A DNA stretch of 41,962 nucleotides from Candidatus Subteraquimicrobium carltonvillense (GTDB lineage Bacteria; Actinomycetota; Aquicultoria; Subteraquimicrobiales; Subteraquimicrobiaceae): the NCBI GenBank assembly GCA_002339355.1, contig DDKQ01000086.1, forward strand, positions 1 through 41,962, written 5' to 3'. Shown here in pieces: positions 31,496 to 40,117 of the stretch (position 1 is its first letter; each line of letters starts with the position of its first letter). Made by a program: the position numbers and the translations under genes. The notes under the pieces were generated by a model. It ran no database searches and was not told where the DNA came from. It was given only the letters and a program-made list of their open reading frames with translations.

Positions 31496-32554
31496 TCATT
31501 GGTTCATGCACTCTGTAACAAAAAAATGACCTCTAGCTCGAATCTTTGAGATTTTGGACCAGAGGATATAAACGTCCCCGTTTGGTCTCACCAGACCGGA
31601 TTCCAAAATAGTGTCTTTGGGTGAGGAAGAAAGTGGGATAAGAAGATTTTTACCCTTGCGAGTAATTTTCGCCAAGTAAATAGTCTTGGATTTTGAAGCA
31701 ACCGATTTTGTTCCGGCAAAGTATAGGCTACGCTCCCTGTCCATCCCAAGGCAGACACCGGTAAGTCCCAGGGACTTCCAGGATTCTGAGAGTATAGTTT
31801 TTTGAGTGAAAATGTCCACCATTTTCAATGATTCTTTCTTACCATCCAAAAAAATGAGGTAAACATCATTCCCATGAACAACCCAGGCTATAGGGTATTC
31901 CTCCTTGGAAAGGGAGAGGGTTTTTACCTTTTTAAGCTCCCCTTTCCTGTTGAGAATTTGTACCGTTAAAGAAGATTGAGATATAGATGAGGTGATTATG
32001 CTCCCATTTTTGTATGCTAAATTATTGTGAGAAAAATATAATATTGGATTTCCGATCACCCCCAGGGCTTGTTCTTCAGTTAAAGGATAGATTCTCCCCA
32101 GGAATTTTCCTTGTCTGTCAAACCTCTGAATTTCTATACTGGCAGAGAGGGGCTTATTCGATTCAGAAACCAGCGTCTTGCTCACCCCCATATAAATATT
32201 TTCCCGCTCATCGACACAACATCCCCAGATGCGATAGGCGGAATATTTTACCTCATTCGAATCGGTCTCTGGTGCGATGGCGAGTTTCTTTCGAGGAACT
32301 ATCTTCAAAAGTAGTTTCCCTTTGGGATTGAATTTTCTCACCGCGAAATCTCCTTCGGCAACGTATATATTCCCGGCATTATCCAGTATCAAAAAGGGTG
32401 TTCCCCGAGCTTCTAGAGAATTTAAGGTATAAGATACCGAGGTAATAATCTTTGGTTTACCATACTTGCTGGATATTGATTTTCCTCCACAACCCATTAA
32501 ACTAAAGATCAACGGGAGGATTATACTCACAACTATTTTCCGAGATATTCTCAC
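31496..32554 (-). CDS. Lipoprotein with beta-propeller-like (NHL/6-bladed) repeats
   Basis: A 352-residue exported lipoprotein: basic start, hydrophobic stretch (VVSIILPLIFSLMGC) and lipobox SLMGC. The mature part has repeated blade-like units such as LILDNAGNIYVAEGDFAVRK, FNPKGKLLLKI, VDERENIYMGV, IQRFDRQGKFLGRIYP, LNRKGELKKV and VRPNGDVYILW. These resemble NHL or related beta-propellers used for extracellular binding or scaffolding. No catalytic motif is apparent. It is the last gene before the divergent ffh operon. Confidence 0.7.
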   Translation of the reverse strand: MRISRKIVVSIILPLIFSLMGCGGKSISSKYGKPKIITSVSYTLNSLEARGTPFLILDNAGNIYVAEGDFAVRKFNPKGKLLLKIVPRKKLAIAPETDSNEVKYSAYRIWGCCVDERENIYMGVSKTLVSESNKPLSASIEIQRFDRQGKFLGRIYPLTEEQALGVIGNPILYFSHNNLAYKNGSIITSSISQSSLTVQILNRKGELKKVKTLSLSKEEYPIAWVVHGNDVYLIFLDGKKESLKMVDIFTQKTILSESWKSLGLTGVCLGMDRERSLYFAGTKSVASKSKTIYLAKITRKGKNLLIPLSSSPKDTILESGLVRPNGDVYILWSKISKIRARGHFFVTECMNQ

Positions 32555-32627
32555 CTTACCAACACCCTAAATTGGATATTACCATAAACTCCCTCTTGTG
32601 ATATAAGCTTTTTGGCTCCACCCTTGC

Positions 32628-32656
32628 TTGACACCCACCTTCCGCTTCTATAATAT
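32628..32656 (+). promoter_or_regulatory. Predicted sigma70-type promoter of the ffh operon
   Basis: A consensus TTGACA at 32628-32633, followed by overlapping -10 candidates: TATAAT at 32649-32654 (15-nt spacer) or TAATAT at 32651-32656 (17-nt spacer). The ffh ATG is 33 nt beyond. Confidence 0.65.
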
Positions 32657-32688
32657 GGTCGGTAGCTTGTAGGTATCAGGAGGCAGAA

Positions 32689-34020
32689 ATGTTTGAAAAT
32701 CTATCTACCAGATTACAAACCATATTTGCCAAGCTGAGATCGCGTGGAAGATTAAGCGAGAGGGATGTCGACGATGCTCTTCGCGAGGTCCGCCTGGCCC
32801 TTTTAGAAGCAGATGTCAATTTTAAAGTGGTGAAAAACTTCGTCCTAGCGGTTAGAGAGCGGGCTGTGGGAAGCGAGGTCTTTGAAAGCTTGACCCCCGG
32901 GCAACAGGTTGTAAAGATCGTGTACGAAGAATTGACAAAGCTCATGGGACTCACACCCAGTAAGCTGGTCTTCGCCCCAAAACCTCCCACAAGCTTCATG
33001 CTCGTGGGGCTTCAGGGATCGGGGAAGACTTCAGCAACAGCAAAATTGGCCTACTATTTAAAATCCCTGGGCAAGAGACCGTTTATGATCACCACGGATA
33101 TTTACAGACCAGCTGCGGTAGCCCAACTCAAGACCCTCGGTGAAGAACTCAAAACACCCGTATTTTTCATGGATTTAAGGACACCGCCTTTGGAAATAGC
33201 CAAGCATGGGATCAAGGAAGCTATCCTCAATGGTTACGACGTTGTCATTTTGGATACCGCCGGACGCTTACATATCGATGAAACGATGATGGAAGAATTG
33301 AGGAAGTTGAGGGAGGAGATTCATCCACATCAAATTCTTCTCGTTGTAGATGCGATGACTGGTCAAGATGCTGTGAATCTGGCTCTTGCCTTCAAAGAAA
33401 AAATAGATTTCGATGGAGTCATATTGACGAAATTGGATGGCGATGCTCGTGGGGGAGCAGCTCTATCCATTAAAACGGTCACCAATAAGCCAATCAAACT
33501 CGTCAGCGTGGGCGAAAGATTGAATTGCCTTGAGCTCTTTCATCCCGACCGCATGGCCTCCAGAATATTGGGGATGGGTGACATACTGACCCTTATTGAG
33601 AAAGCAGAGGCAGCTGTAGATGCCCGTAAAGCGCAAGTTTTAGAGGAAAAATTAAGAAAGGGTCAATTTACCTTGGAAGATTTTCTCAATCAAATGCAAC
33701 AACTTAAAAAGATGGGACCCCTAAATCAGATTTTAGGGATGCTGCCAGGTATATCCGGATTGCCGGCTCCGAAGAATTTGCAGATAAGCGATGATGAGCT
33801 CACCCGGTTACAAGCTATAATTCAGTCAATGACCCCCGAGGAAAGAAGGAATCCCAATATCATCGATGGAAGCCGGCGCTTAAGGGTAGCGAGAGGCAGT
33901 GGAAATACCACTCAGGAGGTAAATCGGCTTTTAAGGCGCTTTCACCAAATTAAAAAACTCATGAAACAATTCGATAGTTTTCAAGGGATAAGGCTAGGAC
34001 GAAAAATCTTCCTCAGTTAG
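32689..34020 (+). CDS. ffh: Signal recognition particle protein Ffh
   Basis: GTPase subunit of the signal recognition particle; binds signal sequences and 4.5S RNA. It is 443 residues, ATG with AGGAGG upstream. The NG domain has LVGLQGSGKTSATAKLAYYL, TTDIYRPAAVAQLK, LDTAGRLHIDE, TKLDGDARGGAAL and VGERLNCLELFHPDRMASRI. The M domain (about 320-443) has MQQLKKMGPLNQILGMLPG, MTPEERRNP and the RNA-binding SRRLRVARGSG. No SRP RNA gene was found in the window. Confidence 0.97.
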   Translation: MFENLSTRLQTIFAKLRSRGRLSERDVDDALREVRLALLEADVNFKVVKNFVLAVRERAVGSEVFESLTPGQQVVKIVYEELTKLMGLTPSKLVFAPKPPTSFMLVGLQGSGKTSATAKLAYYLKSLGKRPFMITTDIYRPAAVAQLKTLGEELKTPVFFMDLRTPPLEIAKHGIKEAILNGYDVVILDTAGRLHIDETMMEELRKLREEIHPHQILLVVDAMTGQDAVNLALAFKEKIDFDGVILTKLDGDARGGAALSIKTVTNKPIKLVSVGERLNCLELFHPDRMASRILGMGDILTLIEKAEAAVDARKAQVLEEKLRKGQFTLEDFLNQMQQLKKMGPLNQILGMLPGISGLPAPKNLQISDDELTRLQAIIQSMTPEERRNPNIIDGSRRLRVARGSGNTTQEVNRLLRRFHQIKKLMKQFDSFQGIRLGRKIFLS

Positions 34021-34112
34021 AGTGGTCAGTTAGCTTGTTTGCTACTTAGCCAGTTGGCTTTTGTTTGAAATTTTAATCTTATGAGCAAATCAGTAAAGGT
34101 GGAGGTGATATA

Positions 34113-34421
34113 TTGGCGGTTAGAATACGATTGAGTAGAGTAGGAGCCAAGAAAAGACCCCTTTATAGGGTAGTGGTTGCAGATTCAAGGATGCCTAGAG
34201 ATGGCAGGTTTATTGAGATCATTGGGCGGTATAATCCCAAGACTGAACCCTCTTTTATTGAAATAGACAAGGAAAAAGTCCTGAAGTGGCTTGCTCGGGG
34301 GGCTCAACCCTCAGAAGCCGTAGAGCGGTTGCTCGAAATAACGGGTATTCGAGAGGAGTTTGAAACTCACAAAGATAAATACCTGCCTTCGGGTAAAAAG
34401 AATCAGGAGGTGACATCGTGA
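34113..34421 (+). CDS. rpsP: 30S ribosomal protein S16
   Basis: A 102-residue ribosomal protein; TTG start at 34113 with GGAGGTG upstream. The S16 signature is AVRIRLSRVGAKKRPLYRVV, then VADSRMPRDGRFIE, IGRYNPKTEP and VLKWLARGAQPSEAVERLL. It begins the rpsP-khpA-rimM-trmD-rplS gene set and overlaps khpA by 4 nt (GTGA). Confidence 0.97.
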   Translation: MAVRIRLSRVGAKKRPLYRVVVADSRMPRDGRFIEIIGRYNPKTEPSFIEIDKEKVLKWLARGAQPSEAVERLLEITGIREEFETHKDKYLPSGKKNQEVTS

Positions 34422-34648
34422 AAGAGTTGTTAGAAGTTCTTGCCCAAGCTCTTGTAGACAAACCAGAGGAGGTAAATGTAAGCGTTGTGGAGGGGGAAAG
34501 ATCGGTAATTTTACAGCTCCATGTAGCTCCCGAAGATGTGGGCAAGGTCATTGGAAAACAGGGACGTATCGCCAAGGCACTTCGAACAGTCGTCAAAGCC
34601 GCCGCCGTGAAGGAAGGGAAGAAGGCAATCGTTGAGATCATAGATTAA
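34418..34648 (+). CDS. khpA: KH domain RNA-binding protein KhpA
   Basis: A 76-residue single KH-domain RNA-binding protein, formerly YlqC, with the GxxG-type loop in VIGKQGRIAKALRTVVKAAA. It starts at a GTG overlapping the rpsP stop, so it is translationally coupled. In Gram-positive bacteria KhpA works with KhpB in RNA-based control of cell division and elongation. An intrinsic terminator follows 40 nt after the stop. Confidence 0.93.
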   Translation: MKELLEVLAQALVDKPEEVNVSVVEGERSVILQLHVAPEDVGKVIGKQGRIAKALRTVVKAAAVKEGKKAIVEIID

Positions 34649-34689
34649 CTGGCGTTTTGCCATGGACATTTACATGTCCGACAAATAGT

Positions 34690-34719
34690 GGGCTGACACG
34701 AATAGGGTCAGCCCGTTTT
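34690..34719 (+). terminator. Intrinsic terminator or attenuator between khpA and rimM
   Basis: An 8-bp perfect GC-rich stem (GGGCTGAC at 34690-34697, complement at 34707-34714) with a 9-nt loop and a short T-run (GTTTTCCCTTT). It interrupts the rpsP operon and should lower rimM-trmD expression relative to S16. Confidence 0.75.
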
Positions 34720-34737
34720 CCCTTTAAAGGATTTTCA

Positions 34738-35262
34738 ATGAAACCAAAATTTTTAACAATAGCGCAAATCATGCATCCACGAGGCACAGAGGGCGAGGTT
34801 AAAATAAAATCCCTCACCGATTTCCCATCGAGATTTAAACGGGGCTTAAGCGTTCATATAACCCCGCCACTCCTCTACGAAGAGCAGTTGACGATAGAAA
34901 ATGTAAAATTTGAAGGTCGGGGTATAACCATAAAATTCAAGGGAATCGATAACCGTGGCAAAGCAGAGCAATTGAAGGATTGCTTTCTCCGAGTTCCATT
35001 GGAGGAGGCAGAATCCCTCCTTCCCAAGGGTGCTTATTGGTTTCACCAGATAATTGGTCTTGAGGTACTGACCGAAGAGGGTGAATCTCTGGGAACCATT
35101 ACGGAAATCTTAAGAACCGAGGCAAATGATGTATATGTCGTAAGTCCCACCGGCAAAGGCGCCAAAGAGATCTTGATACCAGCGATTAAAGATGTGGTGA
35201 AGAAAATCGATCTAAACCGGGGAAAAATGATAATCAAACCCCTGCCTGGACTTCTCGAATAA
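34738..35262 (+). CDS. rimM: Ribosome maturation factor RimM
   Basis: 16S processing factor that binds S19 during 30S head assembly. The ATG at 34738 has AAAGG 7 nt upstream and gives the normal start MKPKFLTIAQIMHPRGTEGE; the longer frame from 34657 would read through the terminator hairpin. It is 174 residues. The N-terminal barrel includes LTDFPSRFKRG and FKGIDNRGKAEQLKDCFLRV; the C-terminal PRC barrel includes YWFHQIIGLEVLTEEGESLG and EILIPAIKDVVKKIDL. Confidence 0.94.
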   Translation: MKPKFLTIAQIMHPRGTEGEVKIKSLTDFPSRFKRGLSVHITPPLLYEEQLTIENVKFEGRGITIKFKGIDNRGKAEQLKDCFLRVPLEEAESLLPKGAYWFHQIIGLEVLTEEGESLGTITEILRTEANDVYVVSPTGKGAKEILIPAIKDVVKKIDLNRGKMIIKPLPGLLE

Positions 35263-35286
35263 AATAGTGGGGACTGGTGAGATGAC

Positions 35287-36039
35287 ATGAGAATTGATGT
35301 TCTAACGATATTTCCCGAGATGTTTGAGTCGTTCCTGAAATGTGGTATGGTGCGCATCGCCCGAGAGAAAAACTTAATTCAAATAGTCATCCATGATTTA
35401 CGAGATTATACCCATGATAAACACCGGCAGGTTGACGACACCCCCTATGGCGGTGGACCAGGGATGATCATGAAGCCCGAACCCTTCTTTGAAGCTGTTC
35501 TATCCATCGCGCAATGCACTTTAGAAGACCTGCCGAAAATCGCTCGAGTCATCCTTTTTACCCCTCAAGGCAAAATTTTCAATCAGCATCTCGCCGGTGA
35601 ACTAGCAGGAGAGAAACAGCTCATATTGCTGTGTGGAAGATATGAGGGGATCGACGAACGGGTGCATGAGCATCTGGCAACCGATGAAATCTCAATTGGA
35701 GATTACGTGCTCGGTGGGGGAGAGCTTCCAGCAATGGTCTTGATAGATGCAGTAACTCGCCTTATACCCGGGGTTTTGGGGGATGAATGCTCTCTTGCTG
35801 AGGAAACCTTCTCCCGTGGTTTGCTCGAATATCCTCAATATACCAGACCAAGGGATTACAAGGGCTGGTCCGTGCCAGAGGTCCTTTTAAGCGGAAACCA
35901 TATGGAGATTGCAAAATGGCGGAGGAAAAAATCCTTGGAACGCACCCTGCGAAGACGCCCGGATTTGCTAAAAAATGCGATCTTGAGTGAGGAAGATAAG
36001 AAATTACTCGAGGAAATCAAGGCGCAACTTGAAATATAG
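35287..36039 (+). CDS. trmD: tRNA (guanine37-N1)-methyltransferase
   Basis: SPOUT-fold enzyme making m1G37 in tRNAs, which prevents frameshifting. It is 250 residues. Motifs are MRIDVLTIFPEMFESFLKCG, LRDYTHDKHRQVDDTPYGGG, PGMIMKPEP, LLCGRYEGIDERV, and the trefoil-knot SAM site SIGDYVLGGGELPAMVLIDA. The ribosome site GGTGAG lies just before the ATG. Confidence 0.97.
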   Translation: MRIDVLTIFPEMFESFLKCGMVRIAREKNLIQIVIHDLRDYTHDKHRQVDDTPYGGGPGMIMKPEPFFEAVLSIAQCTLEDLPKIARVILFTPQGKIFNQHLAGELAGEKQLILLCGRYEGIDERVHEHLATDEISIGDYVLGGGELPAMVLIDAVTRLIPGVLGDECSLAEETFSRGLLEYPQYTRPRDYKGWSVPEVLLSGNHMEIAKWRRKKSLERTLRRRPDLLKNAILSEEDKKLLEEIKAQLEI

Positions 36040-36043
36040 GCGC

Positions 36044-36072
36044 TTTTTCCCGATTCGAAGATATGCTATAAT
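36044..36072 (+). promoter_or_regulatory. Internal extended -10 promoter before rplS
   Basis: TGCTATAAT at 36064-36072 is an extended -10 with a perfect TATAAT at 36067-36072; only a T-rich -35 region is present. It lies just after the trmD stop and 27 nt before rplS, suggesting separate expression of L19. Confidence 0.55.
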
Positions 36073-36099
36073 GACGCTGTTTACTCGGAGGGAGAAATC

Positions 36100-36441
36100 A
36101 TGGATCTCATAGAAACCATCGAAAAAGAACAGATTCGGAAGGATTTACCGGAGTTTAGAGCCGGCGATACGGTCAAGGTCCATTATAGGGTTATAGAAGG
36201 TAGCCGAGAGCGCACGCAGGTATTCCAAGGAATAGTAATACAAAGGCGGGGCGGTGGACTTAAGGAGACCTTTACGGTGAGGAAAATCTCCTTTGGAATT
36301 GGTGTTGAAAAAACCTTTCCTCTACATTCTCCAATGATTGCCAAGATAGAGGTCGTCAGCCGAGGTAGAGTTCGTAGATCCAAGCTTTATTACCTTAGAA
36401 AGAGAGTTGGAAAGGCGACGCGCGTCAAGGAAAGAAGATAG
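36100..36441 (+). CDS. rplS: 50S ribosomal protein L19
   Basis: A 113-residue ribosomal protein; ATG with GGAGGGAG upstream. Signature segments are LPEFRAGDTVKVHYRVIEGS, RERTQVFQGIVIQRRGGG and GIGVEKTFPLHSPMIAKIEV, ending LYYLRKRVGKATRVKERR. It is located, as usual, after trmD and before lepB and rnhB. Confidence 0.97.
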   Translation: MDLIETIEKEQIRKDLPEFRAGDTVKVHYRVIEGSRERTQVFQGIVIQRRGGGLKETFTVRKISFGIGVEKTFPLHSPMIAKIEVVSRGRVRRSKLYYLRKRVGKATRVKERR

Positions 36442-36461
36442 CGGGTTTCGGTGAGAATAAA

Positions 36462-37064
36462 TTGTTCGTAAACTACGATGAAGGGGAAGAGGAAAAATCA
36501 AGGGTTGAAAGAGAAGCTTACGTAGGGGAGGAGACAGGGTCGAAGAGAGACTCATTTTTGGCATTTTTAAGGGAACTCCCCATTTTAATAATCACCGCCA
36601 TTATCGTAGCCTGGCTCATTAGAACATTCATTGTCCAGCCTTTTTATATACCCTCTGGTTCCATGGAACCCACACTTTATCCCGGGGATCGAGTATTGGT
36701 GAATAAATTTATCTATCGATTCAAGGAACCCAAACTCGGAGAAATCGTGGTCTTTGAACCCCCCCATGATATCCATAAGGATTTCATCAAGAGAATCATC
36801 GCCACTGAAGGTGAGATCATAGAAATCAGAAAGGGTCAGGTTTTCATCGATGGGAAAATCCTTGAGGAGCCTTATGCCGCATCAAGTGGGGATTACAGCA
36901 ATTATGGTCCCGTGAAAATGCCCAAGGATAATGTCTTTGTAATGGGAGATAATAGAGCAAATAGTATGGATAGCCGGATGTTCGGTCCCATGCATGAGAA
37001 ATACCTGGTGGGTGAGGCTTTTCTCATTTATTGGCCTCCACACCACATCAAATTACTTCCCTGA
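36462..37064 (+). CDS. lepB: Signal peptidase I
   Basis: Membrane serine/lysine protease that removes signal peptides. It is 200 residues with a TTG start (36462) behind GGTGAG. A charged cytoplasmic tail (1-35) leads to a single transmembrane helix (PILIITAIIVAWLIRTF). The nucleophile is Ser67 in PSGSMEPTL; the general base is Lys110 in DFIKRIIATEG. The later MGDNRANSMDSRMFGPM box is diagnostic. Substrates would include the several exported proteins in this window. Confidence 0.96.
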   Translation: MFVNYDEGEEEKSRVEREAYVGEETGSKRDSFLAFLRELPILIITAIIVAWLIRTFIVQPFYIPSGSMEPTLYPGDRVLVNKFIYRFKEPKLGEIVVFEPPHDIHKDFIKRIIATEGEIIEIRKGQVFIDGKILEEPYAASSGDYSNYGPVKMPKDNVFVMGDNRANSMDSRMFGPMHEKYLVGEAFLIYWPPHHIKLLP

Positions 37065-37102
37065 TGTAAGGTGTAAAAATTTATGGGAATGATGCCGAAC
37101 AC

Positions 37103-37924
37103 ATGGACTTACCCCATCTGACCTTAAGAGAAATAAGAGAGCTTTTCCGTAGCGCCTCAGACGAAGCCAAAAGAGAGCTGCTTCCCTCATTGGAAAGGGA
37201 TAAGAGAGCTGGGGCATTGAAACTTGCCTCAACGAGTCGCAAGGAGCTTTCAAGGAAGGAGCAAGAAAAGGCGGATTTTCTAAAGCTTTGCACCTATGAA
37301 CATAGGTTATGGAGGAAAGGATTTTCACTCATTGCGGGAGTCGATGAAGCTGGTCGCGGAGCCCTGGCAGGTCCCTTGGTAGCAGCAGCTGTTATTCTAC
37401 CTCAGGGAATCTACCTTCCAGGATTAAGGGAATGCAAGCAGCTCTCTCTCCAACAAAGGGAGGAACTCCATCGAATCATTACAAGGTCGGCGGTAAATTG
37501 GAACGTGGCAACCCTAGATCCTGAGCAAATTGACACCATGGGACTCCAGAAAGCCAACCTTTTCCTTCTTTCCCATGCTGCTCTTGGACTTTCCGTCCGC
37601 CCTCATTATATTCTCTCCGACACCTTTTCCCTTATAAATTTAAAAGAGCCTCATCTTTCGCTAATATCGGGAGACAAGGTAAGCATATCCATCGCCGCTG
37701 CCTCAATTGTAGCCAAAGTGACCAGAGATCACCTAATGAGGGAATATCACAAAAAGTTTCCTCTTTATGGCTTCGATCATAATAAGGGCTATGGGACAAA
37801 GGAACATCTTCAAGCCTTAGAGAGGTTTGGTCCGTGTCCAATCCACCGCCATTGCTTTACGCCGGTAAAAGAAAAAGCAATGAAATTCGTGGATCAGTAC
37901 AATGCTTACAAAAAGAGGCAATAA
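37103..37924 (+). CDS. rnhB: Ribonuclease HII
   Basis: Cleaves RNA in RNA-DNA hybrids, including single ribonucleotides in DNA. It is 273 residues. An N-terminal helical extension (LTLREIRELFRSASDEAKRE to about residue 70) matches the substrate-binding region of Bacillus-type RnhB. The catalytic domain has IAGVDEAGRGALAGPLVAAA, LSDTFSL with the third acidic residue, AAASIVAKVTRDHLM and NKGYGTKEHLQAL. The ribosome site before the ATG is weak; translation may be partly coupled to lepB 38 nt upstream. Confidence 0.95.
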   Translation: MDLPHLTLREIRELFRSASDEAKRELLPSLERDKRAGALKLASTSRKELSRKEQEKADFLKLCTYEHRLWRKGFSLIAGVDEAGRGALAGPLVAAAVILPQGIYLPGLRECKQLSLQQREELHRIITRSAVNWNVATLDPEQIDTMGLQKANLFLLSHAALGLSVRPHYILSDTFSLINLKEPHLSLISGDKVSISIAAASIVAKVTRDHLMREYHKKFPLYGFDHNKGYGTKEHLQALERFGPCPIHRHCFTPVKEKAMKFVDQYNAYKKRQ

Positions 37925-37949
37925 TTGAAAACAAAGAAGGTTGGATGAA

Positions 37950-38669
37950 ATGAAGGCACTTGGTTATCTATTCTCACCACGATTTAATGCGCTTTGTAAG
38001 GAGGTCAAAAAGAAAAGCAAGCGCATTTTGACCTTTCAACCGATGAGCGAGCATCCAAATCCACATGTGCGGGATACCCTGGGAGCTCACATCGTCGATG
38101 ATGCGAACATCTGCATATTCCTAAATGTTGATAAATTGAAGGACATCAAAGAAGCAGAAATCACCGCCGCAGAAGACCTCATGTATTCATTAATGCTGGT
38201 GGAAAAGTTTCCCACAACTTTCCCCCGTCAATCTTCGGATTTATTGGCAGTAATCATCGCAGGTCTATTGACCAGTACAATTCATCACCTCACCGTTGTC
38301 TCCCGTCTTCAAGAAAGAGATTTTCCCATAGAAATCGTCGAGGAAAGGGAGAGGAAGGATCTATTGGAGATGCTTACAAACGATTCATTTCGAGAGCCCC
38401 AACCCGGAACTCCGATATTTTATGATTTGATTATCGGATACACAAAAGCATATTTCTTCCACGAATCTCACTGGTCCGAAATACAAGCTTGCTTTCAAAA
38501 GAGAGCTCCTATCATCTGCTCTCTTGGTGATAAAGGCATCGAGGTGGTTAAGAGATATGGATGCGATACACCCAAAAAATGCCTGAACACTCTCATTGAT
38601 TTAAGGGACCTGCTTGGACTACAGCAACGTGTCTTTATTCTAAATAATGAAACCGGCAGAACCTTTTGA
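37950..38669 (+). CDS. Conserved-looking protein of unknown function
   Basis: Not recognised. A 239-residue protein from the ATG at 37950 (GAAGG 9 nt upstream; a TTG at 37941 is an alternative). It is soluble and mixed alpha/beta, with no signal peptide or membrane segment. Features include HVRDTLGAHIVDDANICIFL, an acidic/helical middle (EAEITAAEDLMYSLMLVEKF), a hydrophobic patch (LLAVIIAGLLTSTIHHLTVV) and a C-terminal half with GTPIFYDLIIGYTKAYFF and CSLGDKGIEVVKRYGC. It sits tightly between rnhB and yraN, which are usually adjacent or close, so a nucleic-acid or housekeeping role is possible but unproven. Confidence 0.65.
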   Translation: MKALGYLFSPRFNALCKEVKKKSKRILTFQPMSEHPNPHVRDTLGAHIVDDANICIFLNVDKLKDIKEAEITAAEDLMYSLMLVEKFPTTFPRQSSDLLAVIIAGLLTSTIHHLTVVSRLQERDFPIEIVEERERKDLLEMLTNDSFREPQPGTPIFYDLIIGYTKAYFFHESHWSEIQACFQKRAPIICSLGDKGIEVVKRYGCDTPKKCLNTLIDLRDLLGLQQRVFILNNETGRTF

Positions 38670-38700
38670 TGGTTAACTGTCAAATGTTGGTGGTTTCATC

Positions 38701-39051
38701 ATGTCGATAGGTCCAAGTGGTGAGGATCTAGCCTGTTCTCACCTCCGAAAGAAGGGTTATCGAATCATAGAAAGGAATTTTCGATGCAAGTTGGGCGAGA
38801 TAGACATCATCGCACTAAAGGGTGATGTCCTTATCTTCTGCGAGGTGAAGACGAGGCAAAATAAGGAATTTGGAGAACCCTTCGAAGCAGTGACCATCCA
38901 TAAGCAAAATCGTTTGAGGATGATAGCCCAGTTTTATTTATTAACTCACCCAAAAGCAAATAACGTCCCCAATCTGAGATTTGATGTCCTCTCAATTCTC
39001 TTGAATCAAGGAGGTGAACCAGAAATTCTCCATATGGAAAGTGCCTTTTAA
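38701..39051 (+). CDS. yraN: YraN/UPF0102 family nuclease-like protein
   Basis: A 116-residue protein of the UPF0102 family, with a restriction-endonuclease-like fold related to archaeal Holliday junction resolvases. The signature is GEDLACSHLRKKGYRIIERN, then LGEIDIIALKGDVLIFCEVK and TRQNKEFGEPFEAVTIHK. The Asp in GEIDII and the Glu-x-Lys in CEVKTR are the putative metal site. The biological substrate is unknown. The rnhB-(unknown)-yraN order agrees with many Gram-positive genomes. Confidence 0.93.
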   Translation: MSIGPSGEDLACSHLRKKGYRIIERNFRCKLGEIDIIALKGDVLIFCEVKTRQNKEFGEPFEAVTIHKQNRLRMIAQFYLLTHPKANNVPNLRFDVLSILLNQGGEPEILHMESAF

Positions 39052-39059
39052 TCCACAAT

Positions 39060-39079
39060 TTTCTGGAATTTTATACCAG
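39060..39079. repeat. Third copy of the TTTCTGGAATT...CCAG motif
   Basis: TTTCTGGAATTTTATACCAG just after yraN matches the motif at 21573-21592 and 25026-25044. No gene start follows closely; the next coding sequence is the decayed radical SAM gene. Confidence 0.45.
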
Positions 39080-39129
39080 CTGCTTAAGGGTGTTGACGAT
39101 TTAATCAAAAATATGTATCCAATAAGTAG

Positions 39130-40094
39130 GGCTTGCAAGATGTCTCTAAACAATTACTTAACGAGTGCAAGGAAATCGGCGTGAACTTCATAACCCTGGT
39201 GGGTGGTGAACCCTTCATCTATGGACCATCCTTGAGATCTTTGAAGATCATAAGGATATGGTCTTTCAGGTCTTCACTAACGGAACGATGATCAATGAGA
39301 AAATGGCTGAAAAACTTGCAGAATTAGGCAACGTTGCTCCAGCCATTAGTATTGAGGAATTCAAGGGGGAAACGGACGCCCGCCGTGGTCGAAGGACCTT
39401 CGATGCAATCATGCACGCCATGGATCACTTAAAAGAAGCTGGGGTCTTATTTTTCTTCTCCGTTTGCTCAACACGTCACAATTATAAAGTGGTCGTAAGC
39501 GATGAATTCGTTGATATGCTCATGAAAAAGGGAGCTGCTCTGGGTTGGTATTTCCACTACATGCCCATTGGTCGCGATTGCGATCTGAGTGTAATGCCCA
39601 CACCGGAGCAGAGAAACTATGTAAGAGCCAGGGTTAACCATTTAAGATCGCGAAAGCCCATTCTGCTCGTGGACTTCTGGGGCGATGGACCCTTGGTGGA
39701 GGGTTGTCTTGCCGGAGGGAAGCTCTATGTCCACATAAATAACAAGGGTGATGTGGAACCGTGTATCTTTTGCCACTTTGCCGTCGACAATATCAAGGAT
39801 AAAAGCTTAATGCAAGCCCTCAATTCCCATTTCTTCAAAGCAATTAGAAGAAGCCAGCCCTTTGGACATAACGATCTCAGACCTTGCCCCTTAATAGACC
39901 ACCCGGGTGCCATGGCCGGATTGGTCGAAAAATACAGTGCTTATCCAACTCATGAGGGAGCGGAGAGCTTATTCGGTGAATTCATTCCACACTTAAGAGA
40001 ATATGCACGGAATGTCACCCAAATATATAAAAAGGTTTGGGATGAAGAGTACAAGTGGGTCTATGACTGGAGACATCAAAAATCAAAGGAGTAA
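39130..40094 (+). pseudogene. Decayed radical SAM (SPASM-like) gene
   Basis: Two out-of-phase pieces of one protein. The first (39130-39222) reads LQDVSKQLLNECKEIGVNF then ITLVGGEPFIY, the conserved GGEP region. The frame then shifts at about 39222-39225 and continues TILEIFEDHKDMVFQVFTNG to the stop at 40094. A single missing base explains the switch. The N-terminal 4Fe-4S motif (CxxxCxxC) is absent: an in-frame TAG lies at 39127 and no frame upstream to yraN encodes it. The C-terminal part keeps cysteines (EGCLAGGKLY, VEPCIFCHFAVDNIKD, RPCPLIDHPG) as in SPASM-type enzymes. The remaining long ORF starts at 39258. Its original reaction is unknown. Confidence 0.75.
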
Positions 40095-40117
40095 AAAAGA
40101 ATCCAGGAAGTTAAATT

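Noticed and set aside
34048..34066. Small AGCC/GGCT hairpin with T-run between ffh and rpsP as a terminator
   Set aside because: The stem is only 4-5 bp, too weak to call.
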